From NCBI GenBank assembly GCA_002482845.1, contig DLGT01000097.1:1-6481 (forward strand): DNA of 6,481 nucleotides, given 5' to 3'. Origin of the DNA: Saprospiraceae bacterium UBA7687. GTDB lineage: Bacteria > Bacteroidota > Bacteroidia > Chitinophagales > Saprospiraceae. Under the pieces are notes generated by a model. The model was not told the origin of the DNA. It saw only the letters and a program-made list of their open reading frames with translations, and ran no database searches. A program made the translations under genes and the position numbers. Positions within the stretch are counted from its first letter, which is position 1. Every line of letters begins with the position of its first letter. Of this stretch, positions 1 to 5,448 are shown one piece after another.

Positions 1-452
1 AGAGACTCGAAAAATGCTTTGGAACTTGGATACTTTTCGAATGCTGCTTCTAAATCAGGTGGTATGACCAATGCATCAACATTGTCGAGTATAGTCCATG
101 AGCCATTTTGTTTGGCAATTTCAATGCTTTCCAAGCCAGCATGTGTCATCAAACCTTCTGCTATCAATCGTTCTATTTTAATTTTATTGATTTTTGACCA
201 AGTACTTTTTGGTTTTCTTTTGCTAAAAAATTGATGGGATTTTTCTGCATCGATGGCTATCTTTTTGCTATCAATCCACCCAAAACACAAGGCTTCGTCC
301 ACAGAATCACTCCAAGAGATAGTCGGTATTCCAGATGCTTTTTTATAAAACACTACCCAGACATTTTCGAGACGAGCATGGTTGTTTTCTAACCACACTC
401 GCCATTCTTGTTTATTCTTAGGGTAAAATATTTCTACTTCTTTTTTTGTCAT
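1..452 (-). CDS. YdeI/OmpD-associated (OmdA) family protein, C-terminus outside window
   Basis: Reading leftward from the ATG at 452, the frame stays open for 150 codons to the window edge, so the C-terminus is missing; relatives are usually around 190-200 residues. The N-terminal half shows the family pattern: W17 and W20 followed by the NNHARLENVWVVFYKK stretch, then a serine-glycine and the strongly conserved EALCFGWIDS block (about residues 54-63). Next come a KRKPKSTWSKIN segment and the IAEGLMTHAGLESIEIAKQNGSW helix-rich region with a following proline-rich DLEAAF segment. The family is cytoplasmic and linked in the literature to bacteriocin/peptide protection and stress tolerance, but its biochemical activity is not established. 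The start lies 4 bp after the stop of the DinB gene, so the two are very likely co-transcribed. No Shine-Dalgarno site is needed to explain the start, as is usual in Bacteroidota. Family assignment is confident; function is not. Confidence 0.88.
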   Translation of the reverse strand, partial: MTKKEVEIFYPKNKQEWRVWLENNHARLENVWVVFYKKASGIPTISWSDSVDEALCFGWIDSKKIAIDAEKSHQFFSKRKPKSTWSKINKIKIERLIAEGLMTHAGLESIEIAKQNGSWTILDNVDALVIPPDLEAAFEKYPSSKAFFES

Positions 453-456
453 TGTT

Positions 457-966
457 TTATGCAGTTTGCTTTTGCTTGGCAATATTATAAAAATTATAAT
501 CTGTCATTGATCCATCAGTGATGCCAATATTTCTGCCTATTGTCACAATTTGCCCCCGATGATAAGTACTATGATTGAATGTATGCTGAATATATTCGTA
601 CCTTTCCATATTTGCTTGAAACCAAGGACTTATGACTTCCACTTTTTCACAAAGTTGATCTCCAGTAAGTAACTTTATATCATCAACCAAAGTTTGGGAT
701 CTATGTACCAAACCTTCAAAAATTTCATCTTTGGTCGGAGTTGGTATCGTGTAGAGATTGATAAAATCATCTTTTTTCATAATGATGGAATACCAATATT
801 CTTCTACAGCCCAAATGTGATGCAATGATTTCAAAATAGAAGCATAGCTTGAAGGAACATCGGTATTCAGCTGTTCATCCGATTTGGTAGATAACCAAGT
901 GATAAATTGAGTATTTGCCCATAAATTGTAGTCGGCATAATTGGTCATTAACTTTTGTAAACTCAT
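457..966 (-). CDS. DinB-family putative metal-dependent protein
   Basis: A 169-residue protein of the DinB/YfiT four-helix-bundle superfamily, the normal length for the family. Helix 1 carries the typical Y-N-L-W-A-N segment (residues 13-18). The expected three-histidine metal site is present: H50 in the LHHIWAVEEYW helix, and H132 and H136 in the HSTYHRGQ motif near the C-terminus. Related proteins bind divalent metal and include thiol-dependent transferases (bacillithiol or mycothiol dependent); many others have no known substrate. It is probably cytoplasmic, with no signal peptide or membrane segment. It is first in a two-gene unit with the YdeI-family gene 4 bp downstream, and is preceded by a Bacteroidota-type -7 box and a perfect dyad that may be bound by the neighbouring WYL regulator. 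The catalytic role is inference; the fold and histidine triad are clear. Confidence 0.9.
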   Translation of the reverse strand: MSLQKLMTNYADYNLWANTQFITWLSTKSDEQLNTDVPSSYASILKSLHHIWAVEEYWYSIIMKKDDFINLYTIPTPTKDEIFEGLVHRSQTLVDDIKLLTGDQLCEKVEVISPWFQANMERYEYIQHTFNHSTYHRGQIVTIGRNIGITDGSMTDYNFYNIAKQKQTA

Positions 967-997
967 GATATTATTTTTTAATTGTGACGAATAAGCA

Positions 998-1005
998 CAA
1001 AAGTA
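998..1005 (-). promoter_or_regulatory. Predicted promoter -7 box of the DinB-YdeI unit
   Basis: On the minus strand the sequence TACTTTTG matches the Bacteroidota sigma consensus TAnnTTTG, with a predicted start of transcription near 994 and a leader of about 28 nt to the DinB ATG. No TTTG -33 box is present at the expected distance. That place is occupied by the dyad at 1017-1032, which would fit a promoter whose recognition depends on or is blocked by a regulator. Confidence 0.55.
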
Positions 1006-1016
1006 ATATGGTGGAT

Positions 1017-1032
1017 TGACAGCCCTATGTCA
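1017..1032. promoter_or_regulatory. Perfect dyad TGACA-N6-TGTCA, candidate WYL-regulator operator
   Basis: The inverted repeat TGACA/TGTCA with a 6-bp spacer sits in the 71-bp gap between the stop of the WYL regulator and the start of the DinB gene. It is centred about 30 bp upstream of the predicted dinB transcription start, at the position of the missing -33 box. Dyad geometry (16 bp, one helical turn and a half) suits a dimeric helix-turn-helix protein. The adjacent YafY-type regulator is the obvious candidate, but the link is inferred from position only. Confidence 0.5.
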
Positions 1033-1037
1033 GGGGT

Positions 1038-1736
1038 CTAACAAACATTATAATTATTCAGATATTCTTGCAACGTCATCTTGTGTGGTTCGAAATTTTC
1101 ATTCAGTAATTCCAGTTTTTTGATCCTATCTAAACGAAAAAATCTAAACGCTTTGCGCATCCTACAGTAAGCAATCAAAAGCCAATTGTCCGTGCTGATT
1201 AAAGCAAATGGCTCTAAGAGTCTTGATGTCGTTTCGTCTTTTTCATTGGTGTAGTCTATTTTTAGGATAATAAAATTTGTCAATGCATATTGGATATCAG
1301 ATAGATTATTACTGCTTCTTTCTCTTGTTATATTAAGGTCAAATCGAGTCCTATCGGCAAGTATTTTGGCTTTGTCTTTTTGGTTGTGTTTAAGCACGGC
1401 TTTGATTTTTTCAATGGCTTCTGAGTAGTCATGTATAAAAGATGCATCCTTCGTTTTTAGGACCAATTGCTCGGCAAGGATGAGTGCATTGGCTTGATTT
1501 TCGGTAAACATGACAGGTGGTATTCTATAACCTTCCATGAGGGAATAGCCTTTACCTTCTTCGGTGATGATAGGAACTCCTGACTGCTCCAAAGCTTTGA
1601 TGTCGCGATATATAGTGCGAATGCTTACACCGTATTTATTTGCTAACTCTGGAGCAGTCAAAAGTCGTTTAGTCTGCAATTGTGTTAATATAGCAGTGAG
1701 TCTAGAAAGACGTTTGGTTTCGTTGTTGTTACTCAT
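1038..1736 (-). CDS. YafY-type transcriptional regulator with HTH_11 and WYL domains
   Basis: With the ATG at 1736 the product has 232 residues; a GTG at 1748 in the same frame would add four. I prefer the ATG because the stretch upstream is a repeat array. Residues about 10-60 form a winged helix of the HTH_11/DeoR-like type (LTAPELANKYGVSIRTIYRD, then a wing at ITEEGKGYSL). This is followed by a helical linker (about 75-130) and the WYL domain (about 145-230), with the core RLLEPFALI, the tryptophan-containing NWLLIAYC strand and the FRFFRLDRIKKLELL segment that gives the family its ligand-binding pocket. In this protein the signature reads W-L-L rather than W-Y-L. Members are cytoplasmic one-component regulators that sense small molecules or nucleic-acid ligands and commonly act on adjacent genes. 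It lies between doxX and the DinB gene; a perfect dyad just past its stop is a plausible operator. Target and ligand are unknown. Confidence 0.9.
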   Translation of the reverse strand: MSNNNETKRLSRLTAILTQLQTKRLLTAPELANKYGVSIRTIYRDIKALEQSGVPIITEEGKGYSLMEGYRIPPVMFTENQANALILAEQLVLKTKDASFIHDYSEAIEKIKAVLKHNQKDKAKILADRTRFDLNITRERSSNNLSDIQYALTNFIILKIDYTNEKDETTSRLLEPFALISTDNWLLIAYCRMRKAFRFFRLDRIKKLELLNENFEPHKMTLQEYLNNYNVC

Positions 1737-1788
1737 CAAATCACTCACTCATTTAATCGTTCACCCATTTACTCATTCACTCCATCAC
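1733..1788. repeat. Degenerate 8-bp tandem repeat, about 7 units, minus-strand consensus GTGAATGA
   Basis: Read on the minus strand from 1788, seven consecutive octamers follow each other without gaps: GTGATGGA, GTGAATGA, GTAAATGG, GTGAACGA, TTAAATGA, GTGAGTGA, TTTGATGA. They exactly fill the space between the doxX stop (in the first unit) and the preferred start codon of the WYL regulator (in the last unit). The units are rich in ATG and TGA, producing overlapping start and stop signals in rotating frames because 8 is not a multiple of 3. Confidence 0.8.
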
Positions 1789-2162
1789 TTAATAATAGGT
1801 AAATATTTATGCCAATTTTCATAAATGATCCAACCCAAAATAGCCCAAATCACGATAGCTATTGGTAACCCTGCAGGTGCAACAAAAATATGGACAAGCA
1901 AAACACCAACCATAACAGGAAAAACAATTAATGCGCCTAACGCTCTTGTTTTAGAAAATAGAATGAGAATGCCTCCAACCACTTCTGCCAATCCGACCAA
2001 CGGCATCAGCCAACCAATTTCCATCAGCGCTTCGGTATCCTTGATCAAACCTTCAGGCAAACCTTCTGGCACAGGCATGTAATGTAAAAATTTGTCTAGT
2101 CCACCATTGATCAATAAAAGTCCAAATAAGATGGAAAGTCCGTTTAAAATTTTTTGTTTCAT
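1785..2162 (-). CDS. DoxX-like membrane protein
   Basis: A 125-residue hydrophobic protein with four predicted transmembrane helices (about 6-20, 50-70, 74-93 and 99-114), the usual size and topology of the DoxX/DoxX-like family. Family hallmarks seen are the GLLLINGGLDKFLHYM segment after helix 1 and the helix-2 pattern GLAEVVGGILILF with a conserved glutamate (E60) followed by glycines, then KTRALGA before helix 3. It is an inner-membrane protein. DoxX relatives have been associated with quinone or thiosulfate oxidation and with oxidative-stress complexes, but most small ones are uncharacterised. It lies 58 bp downstream of the DUF998 gene, with no recognisable promoter or terminator between them, so read-through from the ArsR operon is plausible. 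Its stop codon lies inside the 8-bp repeat array leading to the WYL regulator. Family call is firm, role unknown. Confidence 0.85.
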   Translation of the reverse strand: MKQKILNGLSILFGLLLINGGLDKFLHYMPVPEGLPEGLIKDTEALMEIGWLMPLVGLAEVVGGILILFSKTRALGALIVFPVMVGVLLVHIFVAPAGLPIAIVIWAILGWIIYENWHKYLPIIK

Positions 2163-2220
2163 AAAAGTTGATTTTGTATTGATTTAAATAAAAATTGTTA
2201 TTGATGTAACATAGATAATA

Positions 2221-2847
2221 TTAAACTACCACATTTGCTACAACAATCAGCCACAAGATATAACAAATTACCAATAATCTATTGAAATATCCATTGATGC
2301 CAATCACTTCTTTGGGTAGCTCTTTTGGTGGTTCGACTCCTGGACCCATTGGCAAACCTGTTTTTTTGTAGCCTGACATCAATATCATCATGCTGATAGC
2401 CATTAATATTAAACTTATCCAAACACTATGGGTGGCAAAGAGCAAAGCAGTTTTATCATTATTCCATTTTTCTATGTCTATTAGATGATAACAAATAAGT
2501 AATGAACCAATAGGTAGGGTAGGAACGCCTAGCCCAAATGCTAAGCCATGATGTTTGTGTTTTACATCAAATATTCCACCCAATAATGCACCGACACCTG
2601 AAATGAACACTAAAACTACACCAATTTTTGCCCACATACTGCTTACTTCTGGCCAAAGCAAAAAAGCAAGAATGATCGATGCCAATCCCCAAAAGATAAA
2701 AAAAGAGGTGACTAGCCACTTTTGTTTTCCTAAGGCATATTCGCTGATCATCCGCCAACTAGGTTTAAACTCAGGACTTACAAAATGTAAAACTAAAAGA
2801 CTAAGCAATGATAATACACTAAATATAATGACAATTGTTGCTAACAT
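2221..2847 (-). CDS. DUF998-family integral membrane protein
   Basis: A 208-residue protein with about six transmembrane helices (roughly residues 3-23, 45-65, 73-92, 104-121, 137-158 and 188-207), matching the DUF998 family. Recognisable family positions are the ISEYALGKQKW motif (residues 34-44) directly before helix 2, and the GIFDVKHKHHGLAFG loop (91-105), whose aspartate and histidine-glycine are typical. There is no known activity for the family. The loop 159-185 is proline-rich and polar and may lie on one face of the membrane. The start codon is 6 bp downstream of the SRPBCC-VOC gene stop, so it belongs to the same operon. An AAGGAA stretch directly before the ATG resembles a Shine-Dalgarno sequence, but its 1-2-nt spacing is too short to be convincing. 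The association with SRPBCC proteins suggests handling of hydrophobic compounds; this is inference. Confidence 0.78.
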   Translation of the reverse strand: MLATIVIIFSVLSLLSLLVLHFVSPEFKPSWRMISEYALGKQKWLVTSFFIFWGLASIILAFLLWPEVSSMWAKIGVVLVFISGVGALLGGIFDVKHKHHGLAFGLGVPTLPIGSLLICYHLIDIEKWNNDKTALLFATHSVWISLILMAISMMILMSGYKKTGLPMGPGVEPPKELPKEVIGINGYFNRLLVICYILWLIVVANVVV

Positions 2848-2853
2848 TTCCTT

Positions 2854-3819
2854 CTATTTTTCTATATAATTTATCATCCAATTGATACCATATTTGTCCG
2901 AAAATTCTCCGAAATAAGCACCAAAAAACATATCAGCCATCGGCATAGTGACATTTCCGTCTTCTGATAATGCTTCAAAAAGACGATCAGCTTCCACTCT
3001 TGATTCAGGCTCTAAGCAGATGTGCATATTATTTCCACGACTTAATGTAAATCCCATTTCTTTCGGAGCATCTGTGCCCATTAGGATGTGTCCACCATTA
3101 ATAGGCAACTCTACGTGTAAGACCATTTTTTTAATCTCTTCAGGCATTGGTGGATGATCTGCGCTTTCGGGAATATCTCCGAATCGCTCAATACCTTTTC
3201 CTATAAACTCTGATTTAAAGACCGATCTGTAAAATAAAAATGCTTCTTCTGTTTTACCATCAAAATTTAAGTAAGTGCAAACCCTTGCTTTGTTATTGGG
3301 TTTGTTCTGTTTTCTAAGATAAAACTGTGCTGCAATGTATTGATCCAGATTTTCCATTCCTGCAGAAAGTCCTTCTTTAAAGCCCATTGCTATGATCTTT
3401 TCTAAATCTTCCAAAGAGTCAAAAGTCATTAGCATATGTACGATGGTATGATCTTCTGTGCTGCTGAATTCATTATACCAATTGTTGCTAGGCATGCTTT
3501 CAATAATATTACCATTTTCATCACAAAACGCATCCGACCCATTGTAATACTGAAATGGTACCACTTCTTTATAGTCAAATCGACACCAATGAACTTCATT
3601 TTCTGGACTGATCATGCAGTAGTGCCACAAACCACCTGACTTACAATCCATAGATTTGGTTTTGTTCCTATATGGTTTTGGCGCCCACCATTGATCCAAG
3701 ATGTCAGCTTCGGTCCAAGCTGCCCAAACAAGATCAAGATCAGCAGCAAATGCTCTATGGATGTTGATGGTTTTATTTTCCTTATCGACGATAAAGTCAA
3801 ATTGTAAGAGACTATTCAT
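2854..3819 (-). CDS. Fusion protein: N-terminal SRPBCC (AHSA1-type) plus C-terminal VOC (PhnB-like) domain
   Basis: One continuous 321-residue frame contains two domains normally encoded separately. Residues about 12-163 are an SRPBCC/START-like domain of the AHSA1 group: the IHRAFAADLDLVWAAWTE opening, DQWWAPKPY, the SGGLWHYCM strand, then a C-terminal helix with the GFKEGLSAGMENLDQYI pattern. After a short polar linker (166-178) comes a VOC domain of the PhnB/3-demethylubiquinone-methyltransferase-like type: CTYLNFDGKTEEAFLFYRSVF, the central HVELPINGGHILMGTD, MHICLEPES and the closing MFFGAYFGEFSDKYGINWM. AHSA1-type SRPBCC domains bind hydrophobic ligands; PhnB-like VOC domains are frequently non-enzymatic or of unknown activity. 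It should be cytoplasmic. It sits 12 bp after one SRPBCC gene and 6 bp before the DUF998 gene, third of the SRPBCC genes in the ArsR operon. The substrate cannot be predicted. Confidence 0.88.
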   Translation of the reverse strand: MNSLLQFDFIVDKENKTINIHRAFAADLDLVWAAWTEADILDQWWAPKPYRNKTKSMDCKSGGLWHYCMISPENEVHWCRFDYKEVVPFQYYNGSDAFCDENGNIIESMPSNNWYNEFSSTEDHTIVHMLMTFDSLEDLEKIIAMGFKEGLSAGMENLDQYIAAQFYLRKQNKPNNKARVCTYLNFDGKTEEAFLFYRSVFKSEFIGKGIERFGDIPESADHPPMPEEIKKMVLHVELPINGGHILMGTDAPKEMGFTLSRGNNMHICLEPESRVEADRLFEALSEDGNVTMPMADMFFGAYFGEFSDKYGINWMINYIEK

Positions 3820-3831
3820 TGGTATTGATTT

Positions 3832-4242
3832 TTAAATTGACTCTACATACGATTTGAAATTATTTAGAATTGCTTGCCAACCAGCTTGCTGCATTTCTAC
3901 AGGATGTTCTGTCTCAGGATCGAATGATACAGTAATTTCGGTCTGACCATCTACTTCTTTAAAACTGACGTCACAAAACCGATCTCCAAAACCATAAGAA
4001 AAAGAATTTCCCATATCAATGTTGGTGTAAATTGCTTCGAAGTCAAAACCAAAACTGCCATCTTTGGCTTCCATTCTAGCTAGGTATTTTCCACCAATGG
4101 TCAAGTCATTTTCAGCTTTTGGACAGTGCCACGAAGGATCTGCAAAATTCCATTGGACGATGTGCTCTGGATTTGTATAACAATCCCAAACTTTGCTTTT
4201 GTCAGCATGTACTAAGGCTGAAACGGTGATTTTGTTGCTCAT
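3832..4242 (-). CDS. SRPBCC-family (AHSA1-type) protein
   Basis: A 136-residue single-domain protein of the START/Bet v1-like SRPBCC superfamily, of normal length for the small AHSA1 group. The N-terminal strand and helix read ITVSALVHADKSKVWDCYTN followed by the HIVQWNFA segment (residues 27-34). The central sheet includes GGKYLARMEAKDGS and FDFEAIYTNID, and the last long helix is GWQAILNNFKSYVE (121-134), a typical family ending. Such proteins form a deep hydrophobic cavity; some act on lipids, polyketides or aromatic compounds, and most bacterial AHSA1-like ones have no known ligand. No signal peptide is seen. The gene begins 13 bp after the preceding SRPBCC gene and ends 12 bp before the SRPBCC-VOC fusion, inside the ArsR-led operon. 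Sequence differs clearly from its two SRPBCC neighbours, so this is not a recent tandem duplicate. Confidence 0.88.
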   Translation of the reverse strand: MSNKITVSALVHADKSKVWDCYTNPEHIVQWNFADPSWHCPKAENDLTIGGKYLARMEAKDGSFGFDFEAIYTNIDMGNSFSYGFGDRFCDVSFKEVDGQTEITVSFDPETEHPVEMQQAGWQAILNNFKSYVESI

Positions 4243-4255
4243 AATGATATTTTGT

Positions 4256-4699
4256 TTAATTTGATTTTAAAATATTTTTAATAAGAAATTCCGGTAATGC
4301 ATTGTTTATAAAGTGATCCCAACCTTCTTCAAAATTGTGTAGAGCAAAGTCGAGATTATTGTATGGGAATGTCGATAAACCTGTGTGTGAAAAATTAAGT
4401 TTTGTTTTACCATCTTCATCTGTAAGCTCGAAAGTCACATAAGATATGCCTTCATAACCTTCATATTTCCAGCTATAAGTGAGCTTTTTTTCAAATTCTA
4501 CTTCAGTTACCACACAAATATGGTTGTATTGGATTCCATCTTCATGTCCACCAGTAAACTCAAATGTAAACCCAATTTCAGGTTTGAATTCACGAAGGTC
4601 AAAATACCATTGTTTCATCAATTCCTTTTCGGTAATAGCTTTCCATACTAGACTTACATCTGCATCCAATATTCTGGAGATTTCAATTTCTGGTTTCAT
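4256..4699 (-). CDS. SRPBCC-family (AHSA1-type) protein, coupled to arsR
   Basis: A 147-residue SRPBCC/AHSA1-type protein. Visible family features are the opening IEISRILDADVSLVWKAIT with KELMKQWYFD (residues 26-34), the strand FTFEFTGG, the KKLTYSWKYEGYEGISYVTFEL block (about 71-92), and the final amphipathic helix FEEGWDHFINNALPEFL (123-139), with the GW pair typical of the group. It is a soluble, cavity-forming small-molecule-binding fold; no enzymatic residues can be assigned. Its ATG overlaps the TGA of the arsR gene by four bases (ATGA at 4696-4699), implying translational coupling with the repressor. The pairing of an ArsR-family repressor with an SRPBCC protein in one operon is a recurrent arrangement in bacteria, in which the SRPBCC gene is the regulated function. 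Ligand unknown. Confidence 0.9.
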   Translation of the reverse strand: MKPEIEISRILDADVSLVWKAITEKELMKQWYFDLREFKPEIGFTFEFTGGHEDGIQYNHICVVTEVEFEKKLTYSWKYEGYEGISYVTFELTDEDGKTKLNFSHTGLSTFPYNNLDFALHNFEEGWDHFINNALPEFLIKNILKSN

Positions 4700-5022
4700 T
4701 TCTTTTTGGATTTAAGGTTTGCTAATAATTGATCTAATTGGTCGAATTTCGACTCCCAAATCTTTCTAAATTGGCTGATCCATTGGTCTATTTCCTTCAT
4801 TTTGTCAATGTCTAAGTGATAATAAATTTCTCTACCTTGTTGATCTTGTTTTAATAATTCACATTCAGTCAGTATTTTAAGGTGTTTTGAGACGGCTTGT
4901 CTGCTACTATCAAAATGTTCCGCCAATGCATTTGGCGTCATAGCGCCCATGGCTAGAAGAACGATAATAGCTCGTCTAGTCGGGTCTGCAATGGCTTGGA
5001 ATATGTCTCTTCTTATTTCCAT
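4696..5022 (-). CDS. ArsR-family winged-helix transcriptional repressor, non-metal type
   Basis: A 108-residue protein with the compact ArsR winged-helix fold. The first helices read DIFQAIADPTRRAIIVLLA (residues 6-24), and the recognition helix-turn-helix spans about 28-51 (MTPNALAEHFDSSRQAVSKHLKIL in position). The wing follows at KQDQQGREIYYHL (58-70), and a charged C-terminal helix (about 74-104) probably dimerises. There is only one cysteine (C54), and the ELCVC metal-binding motif of the arsenic or cadmium sensors is absent, so it should respond to something other than a thiolate-bound metal. It leads the operon and overlaps the following SRPBCC gene by 4 bp. Its promoter is interleaved with two direct repeats that are likely its operators, consistent with autorepression. 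The ATG at 5022 leaves a leader of about 24 nt. The inducer is unknown. Confidence 0.93.
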   Translation of the reverse strand: MEIRRDIFQAIADPTRRAIIVLLAMGAMTPNALAEHFDSSRQAVSKHLKILTECELLKQDQQGREIYYHLDIDKMKEIDQWISQFRKIWESKFDQLDQLLANLKSKKK

Positions 5023-5034
5023 AAAATACTATCT

Positions 5035-5076
5035 GCTATTATTTGGTTGCAAATATATGCGCTACTATTTGATTGC
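5035..5076. promoter_or_regulatory. Two direct-repeat operator candidates for the ArsR repressor
   Basis: Two 15-bp copies, GCTATTATTTGGTTG (5035-5049) and GCTACTATTTGATTG (5061-5075), differ at two positions, are both followed by C, and start 26 bp apart, about two and a half helical turns. The distal copy lies between the -33 and -7 boxes and is bounded by the inverted arms TGCGC/GCGCA (on the minus strand TGCGC at 5080-5076 region and GCGCA near 5062-5058). The proximal copy covers the predicted transcription start. Binding at either would block RNA polymerase, as expected for an autoregulated ArsR repressor. Confidence 0.62.
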
Positions 5077-5081
5077 GCAAA
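5050..5081 (-). promoter_or_regulatory. arsR operon promoter, TTTG-N20-TATATTTG
   Basis: On the minus strand a -33 TTTG (5081-5078) is followed after 20 bp by TATATTTG (5057-5050), which fits the Bacteroidota consensus TTTG/TAnnTTTG. Transcription should start near 5046, giving a leader of about 24 nt before the arsR ATG. Operator-like repeats overlap both the spacer and the predicted start site. Confidence 0.72.
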
Positions 5082-5407
5082 TTATTTTGTATTTATTTGT
5101 AAAAAAAACTAATATTAGTCAGCTTTTTTATAATATTTGTAATAAAGTAAATACCAAGAATGATTGTCACACGCCCGCTGCCCTTAAAATATTCAAAGAT
5201 GCTAATTTTATCCATGAGCTTTGGGCTATTTTCGAATTCGATTTTTATTGATTAATTGAAATGTAAATGTTTAATACATTCATCAGATATAATTTGCAAA
5301 TATCACTAAAGTATTTAAATACTTTTAGGGTAGTTTCAGTCATTATAAGGTTGTGATTACGACATAATCATGACTTAGTGTATTCTCTTCGAAATATGTC
5401 TTTTAAC
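5082..5407. other. Intergenic region between the divergent operons, no convincing gene
   Basis: This AT-rich stretch separates the arsR promoter from the DUF1801 promoter. It contains a short GC-richer patch (about 5168-5184), a 10-bp palindrome ATTTGCAAAT (5292-5301), an 18-bp perfect palindrome at 5308-5325 and a nested dyad at 5338-5375. The only small frames in it (for example 40 codons on the minus strand, 5215-5093) have no recognisable protein features. I see no RNA gene. Confidence 0.55.
5308..5325. repeat. 18-bp perfect palindrome AAAGTATTTAAATACTTT
   Basis: The sequence is identical on both strands over 18 bp; allowing a one-base bulge (an extra T at one side), the symmetry extends outward to CTAAA/TTTTAG. 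It has no loop, which is more like a protein-binding dyad than a terminator. It lies about 100 bp upstream of the DUF1801 promoter and about 230 bp upstream of the arsR -33 box. AT-rich sequence makes chance palindromes more likely, but this length is unusual. Confidence 0.6.
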
Positions 5408-5438
5408 TTTGTTGTTTTATGTAATAAACCTAAATTTG
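5408..5438 (+). promoter_or_regulatory. Promoter of the DUF1801-DUF2200 pair, TTTG-N19-TAAATTTG
   Basis: A TTTG -33 box (5408-5411) is followed after 19 bp by TAAATTTG (5431-5438), a good match to the Bacteroidota promoter consensus. The predicted transcription start is near 5442, only about 7 nt before the ATG at 5449, so the transcript would be nearly leaderless. Confidence 0.68.
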
Positions 5439-5448
5439 TTTTTGGAAT

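Noticed and set aside
3832..4699. Recent tandem duplication of the SRPBCC genes
   Set aside because: The two proteins share the fold pattern but differ at most positions and in length, so they are old paralogs or independent acquisitions.
5165..5190. GC-richer patch CACACGCCCGCTGCCC as a trace of a mobile element or RNA gene
   Set aside because: Only about 17 bp, with no flanking inverted repeats, target duplication or tRNA/rRNA-like structure that I can see.
5093..5215. 40-codon minus-strand frame beginning MDKISIFEYF upstream of arsR
   Set aside because: It has no Shine-Dalgarno site or promoter of its own, has a low-complexity AT-driven composition and overlaps the arsR -33 region margin; too short to support without comparison data.
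4949..5251. Plus-strand frame of 100 codons crossing the arsR start and its promoter
   Set aside because: Its first third is antisense to arsR and the rest runs through the AT-rich promoter region with operator repeats; no protein features.
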